This document shows positions 1 to 6,718 of a DNA stretch of 64,000 nucleotides, piece by piece; the first letter of the stretch is position 1, and every line of letters starts with the position of its first letter. Below the pieces are notes generated by a model. That model was not told where the DNA came from and did not search any database. It saw only the letters and a program-made list of their open reading frames with translations. Both the position numbers and the translations under genes were made by a program. The stretch comes from Nonomuraea endophytica. GTDB lineage: Bacteria; Actinomycetota; Actinomycetes; Streptosporangiales; Streptosporangiaceae. The stretch lies in the NCBI RefSeq assembly GCF_014203235.1, contig NZ_JACHIN010000005.1, positions 658,632 to 722,631 of the forward strand, given 5' to 3'.

Positions 1-211
1 GGCCGCAGTAGCCGTCGGCGTCGCGGGGCAGGCCGGTGAACTGGTTCGTCTCGAAGATCAGGGTGGGCGGGGCGATGACGCCGTCGTAGCCGTGTTCGCG
101 GGCGTGGGCGTCGTCGGTGTAGAGCGGGTTGGCGTCGCCCACGGCCTGGGCGAAGTAGCGGATCGCGGCGCGGCCGAGCTCTTCCGGGGAGGTGTAGGTG
201 ACCTCGTTCAC
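1..211 (-). CDS. MaoC/FAS1-like dehydratase domain protein, partial (runs off left edge)
   Basis: Only the first 70 or so codons are in the window. The reading frame starts with GTG at 211, and its first bases overlap the stop of the RidA-like gene (GTGA, 208-211), so it is translationally coupled. The visible peptide has the pattern of the N-terminal half of MaoC-type or FAS1-like acyl-CoA dehydratases: an RxFAxAxGDxNPLYTDDxHA segment followed by GVIAPPTLIFET. In this family the hot-dog fold hydrates or dehydrates enoyl-/3-hydroxyacyl-CoA. A MaoC-like protein also opens the same operon at 5147-5674, so the two could form a heteromeric hydratase or act on successive intermediates (inference). 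The catalytic half lies outside the window and cannot be judged. Confidence 0.7.
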   Translation of the reverse strand, partial: MNEVTYTSPEELGRAAIRYFAQAVGDANPLYTDDAHAREHGYDGVIAPPTLIFETNQFTGLPRDADGYCG

Positions 212-1221
212 CGGAGCACCGCTGTGGGGACGACCTCGATGAGAAACTCGGGGCGCAGCAGGGCCGTGCAGACGACCGAGGTGAGGGCGGGGCCGTGGGG
301 GAAGTGGCGCTCCCTGACCGCCACTATTTCCGGATACTTCGTGATGGCTGGAGGAGTGATGTATTCGACCAGCCTGACCACGTCCGAGCCCGTCAGGTTC
401 TCCTCGCGCAGCACGGCTTCGATCGCCGTGTAGGTGTACTCGGCCTGCGCCACCAGGTCGCCCTCGTGCAGCGCCCGCTGGGTCGCCGGCTCCAGCGCGC
501 CGAAGCCCGACATGAACAACGTGCCGCCCGCCGCCACCCCCGGCTTGTACGTGAGCGTGTCGTAGCGTGTCCAGCCGGGGTTGACGGCGCGCAGCGGCAG
601 CCGCGAGCCGACCGCGTCCAGCGTGACCATCGCGCCCTCCACGGCGGCGCGGTCCACCAGGATCCCGGCCGCGCCCGGATGCACGGGCCGGCCGTCGGCG
701 CCCTCGCCGCCCAGCAGTTCCCTGCGCGGGCGGCCGCAGCGCGGGTAGTCTGCCCGGGTGGCGGTCGCGGTGTAGTCGGTGGTCTGCACCAGCCCCTCAA
801 GCCCGATCCCGGCCACCTTGAGCAGCTCAGCCGCCACCTCCAGGCAGGAGCGGTACTGCTCGCCGAACCCCGCCGTCAGATCGGCCGGGACGATAGCGGG
901 CAGATACACGATCTCCCCCGCCACGGTCACCACGCCGCGGCCGGTGACGAACCGCTCCCCGCCCCCTCGGCACGCCGTCACCTCGACGGCCACCTCGTGC
1001 CCGTCCTCCAGCACGCCCTCGACCGCGATCGCCGACAGCGTGACCCCTTCCGGCCTGGCCGCCGGGTCCGGCCTCGCGCTCGCGTACTCCCGCACATGCA
1101 CCGCGTCCGCCCACGTCAGCCCAAGCGCGCCCAGCGCCACCCGGGCCCGCTCGTAGGCGTCGCCGGCGTCGGTGCCGGTCAGCGCGGGCAGCCGCACGGT
1201 CCTGTCCCTCACCTCGGCCAC
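208..1221 (-). CDS. Tandem RidA (YjgF/YER057c/UK114)-like protein
   Basis: This 337-residue protein is about 2.5 times the usual 130-residue RidA subunit. The C-terminal ~130 residues are clearly RidA-like (GGTLFMSGFGA near residue 230, then VRLVEYITPP and a terminal FLIEVVPTAVL strand). The N-terminal half is a more diverged copy (VVTVAGEIVYLPAIVP near 95-110), so it looks like a fused dimer. RidA enzymes hydrolyse reactive enamine/imine intermediates; their catalytic arginine lies in a PARSCVxV motif. Here the equivalent stretch reads PALTSVVCT, so the arginine is replaced, which points to a non-deaminase RidA subfamily or another chemistry. The start is GTG at 1221 with GAGGGA just upstream, 10 bp after the MmgE stop. 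It belongs to the minus-strand operon 5674 to 1, between MmgE/PrpD and a MaoC-type dehydratase. Confidence 0.8.
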   Translation of the reverse strand: MAEVRDRTVRLPALTGTDAGDAYERARVALGALGLTWADAVHVREYASARPDPAARPEGVTLSAIAVEGVLEDGHEVAVEVTACRGGGERFVTGRGVVTVAGEIVYLPAIVPADLTAGFGEQYRSCLEVAAELLKVAGIGLEGLVQTTDYTATATRADYPRCGRPRRELLGGEGADGRPVHPGAAGILVDRAAVEGAMVTLDAVGSRLPLRAVNPGWTRYDTLTYKPGVAAGGTLFMSGFGALEPATQRALHEGDLVAQAEYTYTAIEAVLREENLTGSDVVRLVEYITPPAITKYPEIVAVRERHFPHGPALTSVVCTALLRPEFLIEVVPTAVLR

Positions 1222-1231
1222 TCCCTCGCGG

Positions 1232-2716
1232 TCATCGCGTCAGCTCCTTCAGCAGGTCGTCGAGGGCGGGCAGTTCGTGCAGGCGCAGCGCGAGGTCCAC
1301 GGCGCGGGCGCTCAGCCCGTTTCCCAGAGCCTTGTCGGCGACCAGGCGGTCGATGCGGGGATCGCCTGGTCCGCCCGAACCGCGCGCCACCTCCGCGACC
1401 ACCCGGCGCCCGTCCGTCAGCCGCGCCCGCAGCCGCCCGTGCTGGTCGGCCGCGGGGCCCCGGTGCCCGGATGGCACGTGCCGTACCCTCGCGGCGAGAT
1501 CACACACGTCGGCGCGCTCGGGCCGGGCGAACGTGCGCGCGGTCAGCTCACCGTCGACCAGCATCGCCGCCACGCACCAGGCCAGGCTGAACTTCGCCGC
1601 GTACGGCGTGCGCGGTCGCTCCTTGCCCGCCCCGCACACCAGCGCCGCGGCGTCGTCATGGACCTCCGCCTCGATCCCGGCCACCTCCTCCGCGGCGGCC
1701 AGCCCACGCAGGACCTTCGCGGCGTCGACGGCGGCGTGCAGCAGCTGGCAGGCGGGGTAGGGCTTGATCGTGATCCGGGTGACCTCCCAGCCGCGCCCCA
1801 GGTCGCCGAACGGGTCGACGCCAGGGCGGCCGAGCAGCGCGCCGTACAGGCCGTGCTCGCCCTCCACCACCGTCGCGGGCCCGCTCGCCCCCGCCCGCGC
1901 CAGCCGCGCGGCCAGCACACCCGCCTGGGCGGCGAAGCCCGCGTGGAGCTGCTTGGTCGAGGCCCCGGTGTTCAGGAACTCCAGCAGGCCGCCCGACATG
2001 CTGCCCGCGATGCCCAGCGCGGCGACCGCCTGGGCGTGCGTGAGCCCGTACAGTCTGGCGGCCACCAGCGCGGCGGCCAGCGTGCCGCAGGCCGAGGTGG
2101 CGTGCAGGCCACGAGCATGAAATCCATGCGGTACGGCCCCGCCCAGCCGGCAGATCGCCTCGTAACCGGCGAGCGCGGCGGTGAGCACCTCGGCCCCGCT
2201 CGCCCCGGTCTCCTCCCCCACCGCGAACGCCACCGGCAGCACCGGGGCCGTCGCGTGAACCAGCCCCAGGGCGTGGGTGTCGTCGAAGTCCAGCGCGTGC
2301 ACCAGCACCCCGTTGGCCAGCGCCGCCGCCACCGCCCCCACCCGGCGCCCGCTCCCGAACACCGTCGCCTCGGGCGGCCCGCCCATCTCCCCAGCGACCC
2401 GAACAGCCGCCCAAGCCCCCTCCCCCACCACCCCACTGTCTTGCGCCGTTCCGTCTCCCGCGGCCGCCCCAGGCCGCGCCCTGTCCTGCTCGCCGGTTTG
2501 GGACGTCTCCTCCGGTGGTTCGCCTTGCCGGGCGGCTGTAGGACAGGCGGCTGTCTGCCGGGCGGCCGTTGGCCAGGCGGCTGTTTGTCTGGTGGCCGCG
2601 GTGGCGCAGCCGAGGCCGTCGAGCAGGTGTCGCAGGGCGGCGGCGCGTGCCTCGTCTGGAACGTCGTCCAGCCGGAGCCCCAGCCCCCACGCGGCCAGCG
2701 TCTCGGCGGCCGTCAT
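1232..2716 (-). CDS. MmgE/PrpD family protein (methylcitrate dehydratase / cis-aconitate decarboxylase fold)
   Basis: This 494-residue protein belongs to MmgE/PrpD, a family including 2-methylcitrate dehydratase, iminodisuccinate epimerase and cis-aconitate decarboxylase. Visible family segments are ALDFDDTH near residue 140, the Gly/Ala-rich helix around GSMSGGLLEFLNTGASTKQLHAGFAAQAG, and IKPYPACQLLHAAVDAA. The exact reaction cannot be assigned. The ATG at 2716 overlaps the CoA-transferase stop (ATGA, 2713-2716). Between residues about 41 and 97 the conserved N-terminal helical domain is interrupted by an Ala/Gln/Pro/Thr/Gly-rich insertion containing ~30-bp repeats; family homology resumes at GAWAAVRVAG. 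Without it the length would match the usual ~440-450 residues. The neighbours (CaiB/BaiF CoA-transferase, MaoC hydratases) suggest degradation of a branched or dicarboxylic acid as its CoA ester. Confidence 0.85.
   Translation of the reverse strand: MTAAETLAAWGLGLRLDDVPDEARAAALRHLLDGLGCATAATRQTAAWPTAARQTAACPTAARQGEPPEETSQTGEQDRARPGAAAGDGTAQDSGVVGEGAWAAVRVAGEMGGPPEATVFGSGRRVGAVAAALANGVLVHALDFDDTHALGLVHATAPVLPVAFAVGEETGASGAEVLTAALAGYEAICRLGGAVPHGFHARGLHATSACGTLAAALVAARLYGLTHAQAVAALGIAGSMSGGLLEFLNTGASTKQLHAGFAAQAGVLAARLARAGASGPATVVEGEHGLYGALLGRPGVDPFGDLGRGWEVTRITIKPYPACQLLHAAVDAAKVLRGLAAAEEVAGIEAEVHDDAAALVCGAGKERPRTPYAAKFSLAWCVAAMLVDGELTARTFARPERADVCDLAARVRHVPSGHRGPAADQHGRLRARLTDGRRVVAEVARGSGGPGDPRIDRLVADKALGNGLSARAVDLALRLHELPALDDLLKELTR
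2426..2596. repeat. In-frame repeat/low-complexity insertion inside MmgE/PrpD
   Basis: This segment codes residues ~41-97 of the MmgE/PrpD protein. Its 5' part (on the minus strand) contains about 2.5 imperfect copies of a 30-bp unit that codes TAARQTAAWP / TAARQTAACP. It then grades into a polar, Gly/Glu/Asp-rich stretch. The segment interrupts a region that is otherwise homologous to the family on both sides. Confidence 0.7.
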
Positions 2717-3912
2717 CCCGGCTCCCCGAAAGCCCCCGCCCCGGCCAGCGCCTTGACGTGCGCCTCCGTGTACCCGAGCAACCCCCGCAGCACCTCCTCC
2801 GCGTGCTCGCCCAGCCGGGGAGCCCGGCGATGCGCGACCGGCTCACCGCCCACCCGCACCGGCGACCCGAACTGCCGCACCCGCCCGTAGCGGGGGTGGG
2901 AGGTCTCCACCACCAGCCCCCGAGCCGTGGTGTGCTCATCGGCCAGCGCCTCGTGCACGGAGTTCACCGGCCCGCACGGGATCCCGGCCGGCCGCAGCAC
3001 CGCCAGCCACTCGTCCACGGTCCTGGTCAGGAAGACGTCGGCGAGGGCGGGCAGCAGCCGGTCGGCGTTGCGCCGCCTGCCGGCGAAGTCGGCGTACCCG
3101 GGATCGGTGTCGAACGGCGGCCCGAGTATCGCGGCCAGCCGCCGCCAGAACTTCTCCTTGGCGCATCCCACGACCAGCCACCCGTCGGCCGCCGCGAAGT
3201 TCTGGAACGGCACCAGCGACGGATGCGCCGACCGCGCGGTCCGGGCAGGCACGAAGTCGGTGTTCAACGCCCAGGTCCCGACATAGGTGAGCATGGTGAT
3301 CGCGGTGTCGTACAGGGACAGGTCGCAGTCCAGCCCCACCCCGTCCCGGCGCGCCGCGTGCACCCCGGCCACCAGCGCGAGCGCCGCCACCAGCCCGCCG
3401 GAGTAGTCCACCAGCGAGAGGCCGGACTTGGCCGGTGGGCCGCCCGGTTCGCCGGTCAGCGTCATCCAGCCGGCCAGCCCCTGGAGGATGTAGTCGTAGC
3501 CGGGCTCGGCCGTACGCGGCCCGGTCATCCCGAACCCGGTCAGCGAACAGCAGACCACGCGGGGATTGAGATGCTTGAGATCGGCGTAGGTGAGCCGCAT
3601 CTTGGCCGGGACGTCGCCGCGCAGGTTGGAGTAGACGGCGTCGCCGTGCCGTACCAGATCCTCGAAAACGTCCCGCCCCGCCGCGCACCCCAGATCCAGC
3701 GCGATCGACTTCTTGTTGCGGTTGAACGTCTCGAAGAACAGCGAATCCCCGCCCTCGGCATACGGCGGGACATACCGCCCCACATCGCCCCCGGCTCGGG
3801 GGTCCTCGACCTTGATGATCTCCGCGCCGAGATCGGCGAGGTGCACGCTCCCGAACGGCCCGGCGCCGTACTGCTCCAGGCTGATGACCCTGACGTCCTC
3901 CAGCGGCCTCAT
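2713..3912 (-). CDS. CaiB/BaiF (family III) CoA-transferase
   Basis: This is a 399-residue protein, the normal length for family III CoA-transferases, which move CoA between acids through a covalent Asp-linked mixed anhydride. It starts MRPLEDVRVISLEQYGAGPFG and contains DLGAEIIKVEDP, the NRNKKSIALDL segment, and AEPGYDYILQGLAGWM, where the Asp of YDYILQG is the expected nucleophile. The true start is ATG at 3912: its TGA-overlapping ATGA (3909-3912) couples it to the luciferase-like gene, and the frame upstream of it is not protein-like. Its stop overlaps the MmgE/PrpD start in the same way. Probable role: activation of the acid substrate of the operon to its CoA thioester. The donor and acceptor cannot be read from sequence. 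Confidence 0.92.
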   Translation of the reverse strand: MRPLEDVRVISLEQYGAGPFGSVHLADLGAEIIKVEDPRAGGDVGRYVPPYAEGGDSLFFETFNRNKKSIALDLGCAAGRDVFEDLVRHGDAVYSNLRGDVPAKMRLTYADLKHLNPRVVCCSLTGFGMTGPRTAEPGYDYILQGLAGWMTLTGEPGGPPAKSGLSLVDYSGGLVAALALVAGVHAARRDGVGLDCDLSLYDTAITMLTYVGTWALNTDFVPARTARSAHPSLVPFQNFAAADGWLVVGCAKEKFWRRLAAILGPPFDTDPGYADFAGRRRNADRLLPALADVFLTRTVDEWLAVLRPAGIPCGPVNSVHEALADEHTTARGLVVETSHPRYGRVRQFGSPVRVGGEPVAHRRAPRLGEHAEEVLRGLLGYTEAHVKALAGAGAFGEPG

Positions 3913-5150
3913 GTCAGCTCCTTGATGAGCGCGATGATGCGGGCCTGCGACTCGCGCACGGCCTCGGGCGGCCGGCCGTACACGGGCGGGGTGAGCTTGA
4001 TCGTGGTGGCCAGCCCGCGATAGGCGTCGATCCCCGCGGCGACCTGCGTGGGCGTTCCGGCCAGCGCCAACCGCTCCACCATCCGATCCGGTACGGCTGC
4101 CGCCAGCCCGTCCGCCGGAGTCCCCGCCCGGAAGGCCTCGATGACCGCCTCCTGCTCTTCGGCCAGACCGTGGAAGGCGAAGAAGTCGCGGTAGGTGGCG
4201 ACGCTGGCGTAGAAGCCGAGCACACCCTTGGCCTGACGACGAGCCTCGGCGGGATCGGCATCGATGGCACAACAAGCCGAAACCACCACATCCAGCCCCG
4301 ACCCCACCTGCGGACCCACCCCCGCGTCCACCCACCCACCGGACGCCCCGTCCAGACCCGCCCCCGCCCCTCCCCGCACGCCGGGCGATCCGTCCAGACC
4401 CATCCCCGCCCATACCCGTGCGCCGGGCGATCCGTCCAGACCCATCCCCGCCCGTACCCGTGCGCCGGGCGATCCGTCCAGACCCATCCCCGCCCGTACC
4501 CGTGCGCCGGGCTCTTCGCCCCGCTCACTCCCGACGCCTGAGTCCTTTGCCGGGGCTGTTGCCTGGCACAGGTTGGGCAGGACGTGCTCGCGGACGTAGG
4601 CGGGCGAGCACAGCTCATGTGAGATCCACCCGTCGGCGATCCGCCCGGCCAGGCGGGTGAGCTGGGGCCCCACGGCGGCCAGGTAGATGGGGATGGCGGC
4701 ACGGACCGGCCGGTGCGGCCGCCGGAACCCGCGCAGGTCGGCGCGCCGCGTCTCCCCCTCGACCACCGGCGGCGTACCCGCGACCACGGCCCTGATGATC
4801 TCGACGGTCTCGCGTAATCGGGTGACGGGGCGGTCGGCGGCGACGTGGTGCCAGCGCTCGTTCAGGCGGCGCGCCCCCACGCCGAGACCGAGCACGAACC
4901 GTCCGCCGGTCAGCTCGTCCAGGTCGAGCGCCTCCAGAGCCAGGGTCAGCGGGCTGCGGGTGAAGGCCAGCGCGACCGCGGTGCCGACGCCCGCCCTGCT
5001 CAGCACCGGCGCGACGGCGGCGGCGGTCACGGTGGCGCTGCGGTGCAGCTCGGGCAGCCACACCACCTCGGCCCCTGCCTCCTCGGCGGCCCGCGCCGCC
5101 TCGGCCAGTTCGGCGAGGGTCTCGCCCCACGGGCCGTAGGTGATCCTCAT
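3909..5150 (-). CDS. Luciferase-like (LLM class) flavin/F420-dependent oxidoreductase with internal repeat insertion
   Basis: This is a 413-residue TIM-barrel oxidoreductase of the LLM class. The N-terminal part (AEEAGAEVVWLPELHRSATV, then ALDLDELTGGRFVLGLGVG near 75-95) and the IYLAAVGPQLTRLAGRIADGWI segment near 155-175 resemble F420-dependent members of the family. Residues ~198-285 are unlike the family: five 14-residue repeats separate VLPNLCQA from LDVVVSACCAID, which are adjacent in ordinary relatives. Without them the length would be ~330 residues, which is typical. The ATG at 5150 overlaps the upstream MaoC stop (ATGA, 5147-5150). It may oxidise or reduce an operon intermediate; the cofactor preference (F420 or FMN) is inferred only by resemblance. 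Confidence 0.88.
   Translation of the reverse strand: MRITYGPWGETLAELAEAARAAEEAGAEVVWLPELHRSATVTAAAVAPVLSRAGVGTAVALAFTRSPLTLALEALDLDELTGGRFVLGLGVGARRLNERWHHVAADRPVTRLRETVEIIRAVVAGTPPVVEGETRRADLRGFRRPHRPVRAAIPIYLAAVGPQLTRLAGRIADGWISHELCSPAYVREHVLPNLCQATAPAKDSGVGSERGEEPGARVRAGMGLDGSPGARVRAGMGLDGSPGARVWAGMGLDGSPGVRGGAGAGLDGASGGWVDAGVGPQVGSGLDVVVSACCAIDADPAEARRQAKGVLGFYASVATYRDFFAFHGLAEEQEAVIEAFRAGTPADGLAAAVPDRMVERLALAGTPTQVAAGIDAYRGLATTIKLTPPVYGRPPEAVRESQARIIALIKELT
4299..4508. repeat. 42-bp tandem repeat, five units, in frame in the LLM gene
   Basis: Three units are nearly identical at DNA level and two more are diverged. Each codes for 14 residues of the form GARVRAGMGLDGSP. The unit length is a multiple of three, so the array expands without shifting the frame. 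The recent identity of the first three units indicates ongoing expansion by slippage or unequal recombination. Confidence 0.95.
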
Positions 5151-5674
5151 GTGGTCATGGGACCGTTCTTGGCCTGGGGGAAATAGTCCTTGTCATGCGG
5201 GGCGTCGCGTTTGTACACCATGACCGTCCTGGTCCAGAACATGATCTCGTCGCCGTCCTGGTTGAGTCCGCGCGTCTGCGCCGTGACGATCCCCGCGTAC
5301 GGCCGCGACCGCGACTCCCGCTTCGCGGTGACCAGCGATTCGGCATAGACGGTGTCGCCGATGAAGACGGGGTGGGTGAGCTTGATGTTCTCCCAACCCA
5401 GGTTCATGATCGCGGTCTGGCTGACGTCCATCACGGACAACCCCAGCACGATCGCCACCGTCAGCCCCGAGTTCACGATGATCTTCCCGGCCGGGGCCTT
5501 GGCGGCGAAGTGGGCGTTGAAGTGGTTCTGGTTCGTGTTCATCGTGAGCAGCGTGAACCACGTGTTGTCGGCCTCGCTGATCGTGCGGCCCAACGGGTGC
5601 TGGTAGACGTCGCCGACCACGAAGTCCTCGTAGTAGCGGCCGATGGCCGCCTCATGCACGGTCACCTTCGCCAC
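5147..5674 (-). CDS. MaoC family dehydratase (mesaconyl-CoA hydratase-like)
   Basis: A 175-residue single hot-dog-fold protein with the MaoC pattern: an ISEADNTWFTLLTMNTNQNHFNAHFA segment carrying the expected Asp and His catalytic dyad, followed by VNSGLTVAIVLGLS and TVYAESLVTAKRESRSRP. The family hydrates trans-2-enoyl-CoAs; the long NQNHFN variant is common in mesaconyl-/methylfumaryl-CoA-type hydratases. It is the first gene of the minus-strand operon running to the left edge. The start is GTG at 5674, with an AGGTCAG stretch upstream as a weak ribosome site. Its stop overlaps the LLM start. Pairing with a family III CoA-transferase is typical of C4-C5 dicarboxylate CoA-ester pathways; the substrate remains unknown. 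Confidence 0.88.
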   Translation of the reverse strand: MAKVTVHEAAIGRYYEDFVVGDVYQHPLGRTISEADNTWFTLLTMNTNQNHFNAHFAAKAPAGKIIVNSGLTVAIVLGLSVMDVSQTAIMNLGWENIKLTHPVFIGDTVYAESLVTAKRESRSRPYAGIVTAQTRGLNQDGDEIMFWTRTVMVYKRDAPHDKDYFPQAKNGPMTT

Positions 5675-6018
5675 GTTAATCGTCTGACCTTTTCCCGGTC
5701 AACGCCCCACACCCACCCCCTCCCCCCAAACCCATCACACACCCAAACCCACACCCACCCCTCCCGCCAAACCCACCACATCCCAAGCCCGAACCCGCAC
5801 CCACCCTCCCGCCTGACCAACCCCACCGGACCCACCGGACCCACCGAACCCACCGAACCCACCGGCAGGCAACCACGGCCCACCCACCCACAAGTCCCTC
5901 CCACGCGAGCCATGCCTCGCACAGGCGCCCATCTCACGCAGGAGCCAAGGTCACGGCGTCCCGGCCCCGCCCGAAAGCCCGTCTCACGCGACAGCCCGTC
6001 TCAGGCAGGTCAGTGGGC
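5675..6018. other. Intergenic region with low-complexity C-rich repeats
   Basis: This 344-bp gap separates the MaoC operon start from the end of the ACT-domain gene. The part 5700-5880 is a string of imperfect short repeats built on ACCCACC, including five tandem 9-bp CCACCGGAC/CCACCGAAC-type units near 5818-5865. No credible gene is seen: translations in any frame are low complexity only. A promoter for the MaoC operon must lie here, but no clear -10/-35 pair can be pointed to. Confidence 0.6.
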
Positions 6019-6627
6019 TTAGGGGTGGGTGGTTTCTGGGGTGCGGCCTGACAGCTTGGCCACCACGTCGGTGATGCGGGTGGCGCGGTGGAGTTCGGCG
6101 CGGTGGAAGGCGGGACCGGTGGAGCGGGCTACCACGATGTGGAGTTCGGCGACGGGTAGCACCATGAGGCGCAGGTCGGCTCCGGCTCTGGCGGCGGGGC
6201 GCAGGGGTGGGTCGGGGAGGTCGAAGGCGGTGGGGGCGGCCAGGCTGGCATGCCGTACCACTCCGTCGGCCAGCGCGAGCGCCCAGTCGGCCCCGCACAG
6301 GGCGGGCAGGGCGTCCACCAGTGTCGCGAGCCCGCGTGCGGGGTCGGCGGCCACCTGTGTGAGGACGTCGTAGTCGGGTGCCGAGCCCGGCAGTTCCCTC
6401 GTTGGCCAGTAGCCCTCTACTCGCACACCTGGCGCACCGGACAGGCGATCGGTCACCTCGCCCGCGGCGGCGGGCCAGTTGACGGTGAACTCGTCCAGTG
6501 CCCGACCGGCCTCGCGTTCCAGGACGGTCACCTGAAGGATGTCGGCGCCGAGCGCGCCCAGCGCCCTGGCTACCTGGCCCAGTCCGCCGGGCCTGTCCGG
6601 CAGGGACACTCTGATCCGAAGCAGCAT
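6019..6627 (-). CDS. ACT domain-containing protein
   Basis: This is a 202-residue protein with an N-terminal ACT domain at residues ~1-70 (LLRIRVSLPDRPGGLGQVARALGALGADI, the classic ACT start in which a glycine turn binds a small ligand, usually an amino acid). The remainder (~75-202) is an alpha/beta segment that I do not recognise. The start was set at ATG 6627, nine codons inside the longest frame, because AAGGGGG lies 6 bases upstream and the ACT fold begins there. ACT proteins usually sense amino acids, but this one has no attached enzyme domain, so its target is unknown. It lies downstream of and on the same strand as the ROK gene (91-bp gap), so co-transcription is possible. Confidence 0.75.
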   Translation of the reverse strand: MLLRIRVSLPDRPGGLGQVARALGALGADILQVTVLEREAGRALDEFTVNWPAAAGEVTDRLSGAPGVRVEGYWPTRELPGSAPDYDVLTQVAADPARGLATLVDALPALCGADWALALADGVVRHASLAAPTAFDLPDPPLRPAARAGADLRLMVLPVAELHIVVARSTGPAFHRAELHRATRITDVVAKLSGRTPETTHP

Positions 6628-6718
6628 CGTCCGCCCCCTTTCGTGAGGGTCCACGGTGCCGTGGTGAGGTTTCCAGCACGTTCCACGGAGATGTCACACA
6701 TGATGCGGCTATCTCGCA

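Noticed and set aside
295..4023. Long plus-strand frames of over 400 codons opposite the first operon
   Set aside because: High-GC shadow frames: Arg/Gly/Pro/His-rich, no motifs, and the minus-strand genes are coupled and family-like.
4170..4660. Plus-strand open frames opposite the LLM repeat
   Set aside because: They are reverse images of the 42-bp array inside a well-supported minus-strand gene.
5662..5937. Overlapping open frames in the C-rich intergenic region
   Set aside because: Glycine/valine/tryptophan-only repeats in all frames, with no start context; the DNA is low complexity.
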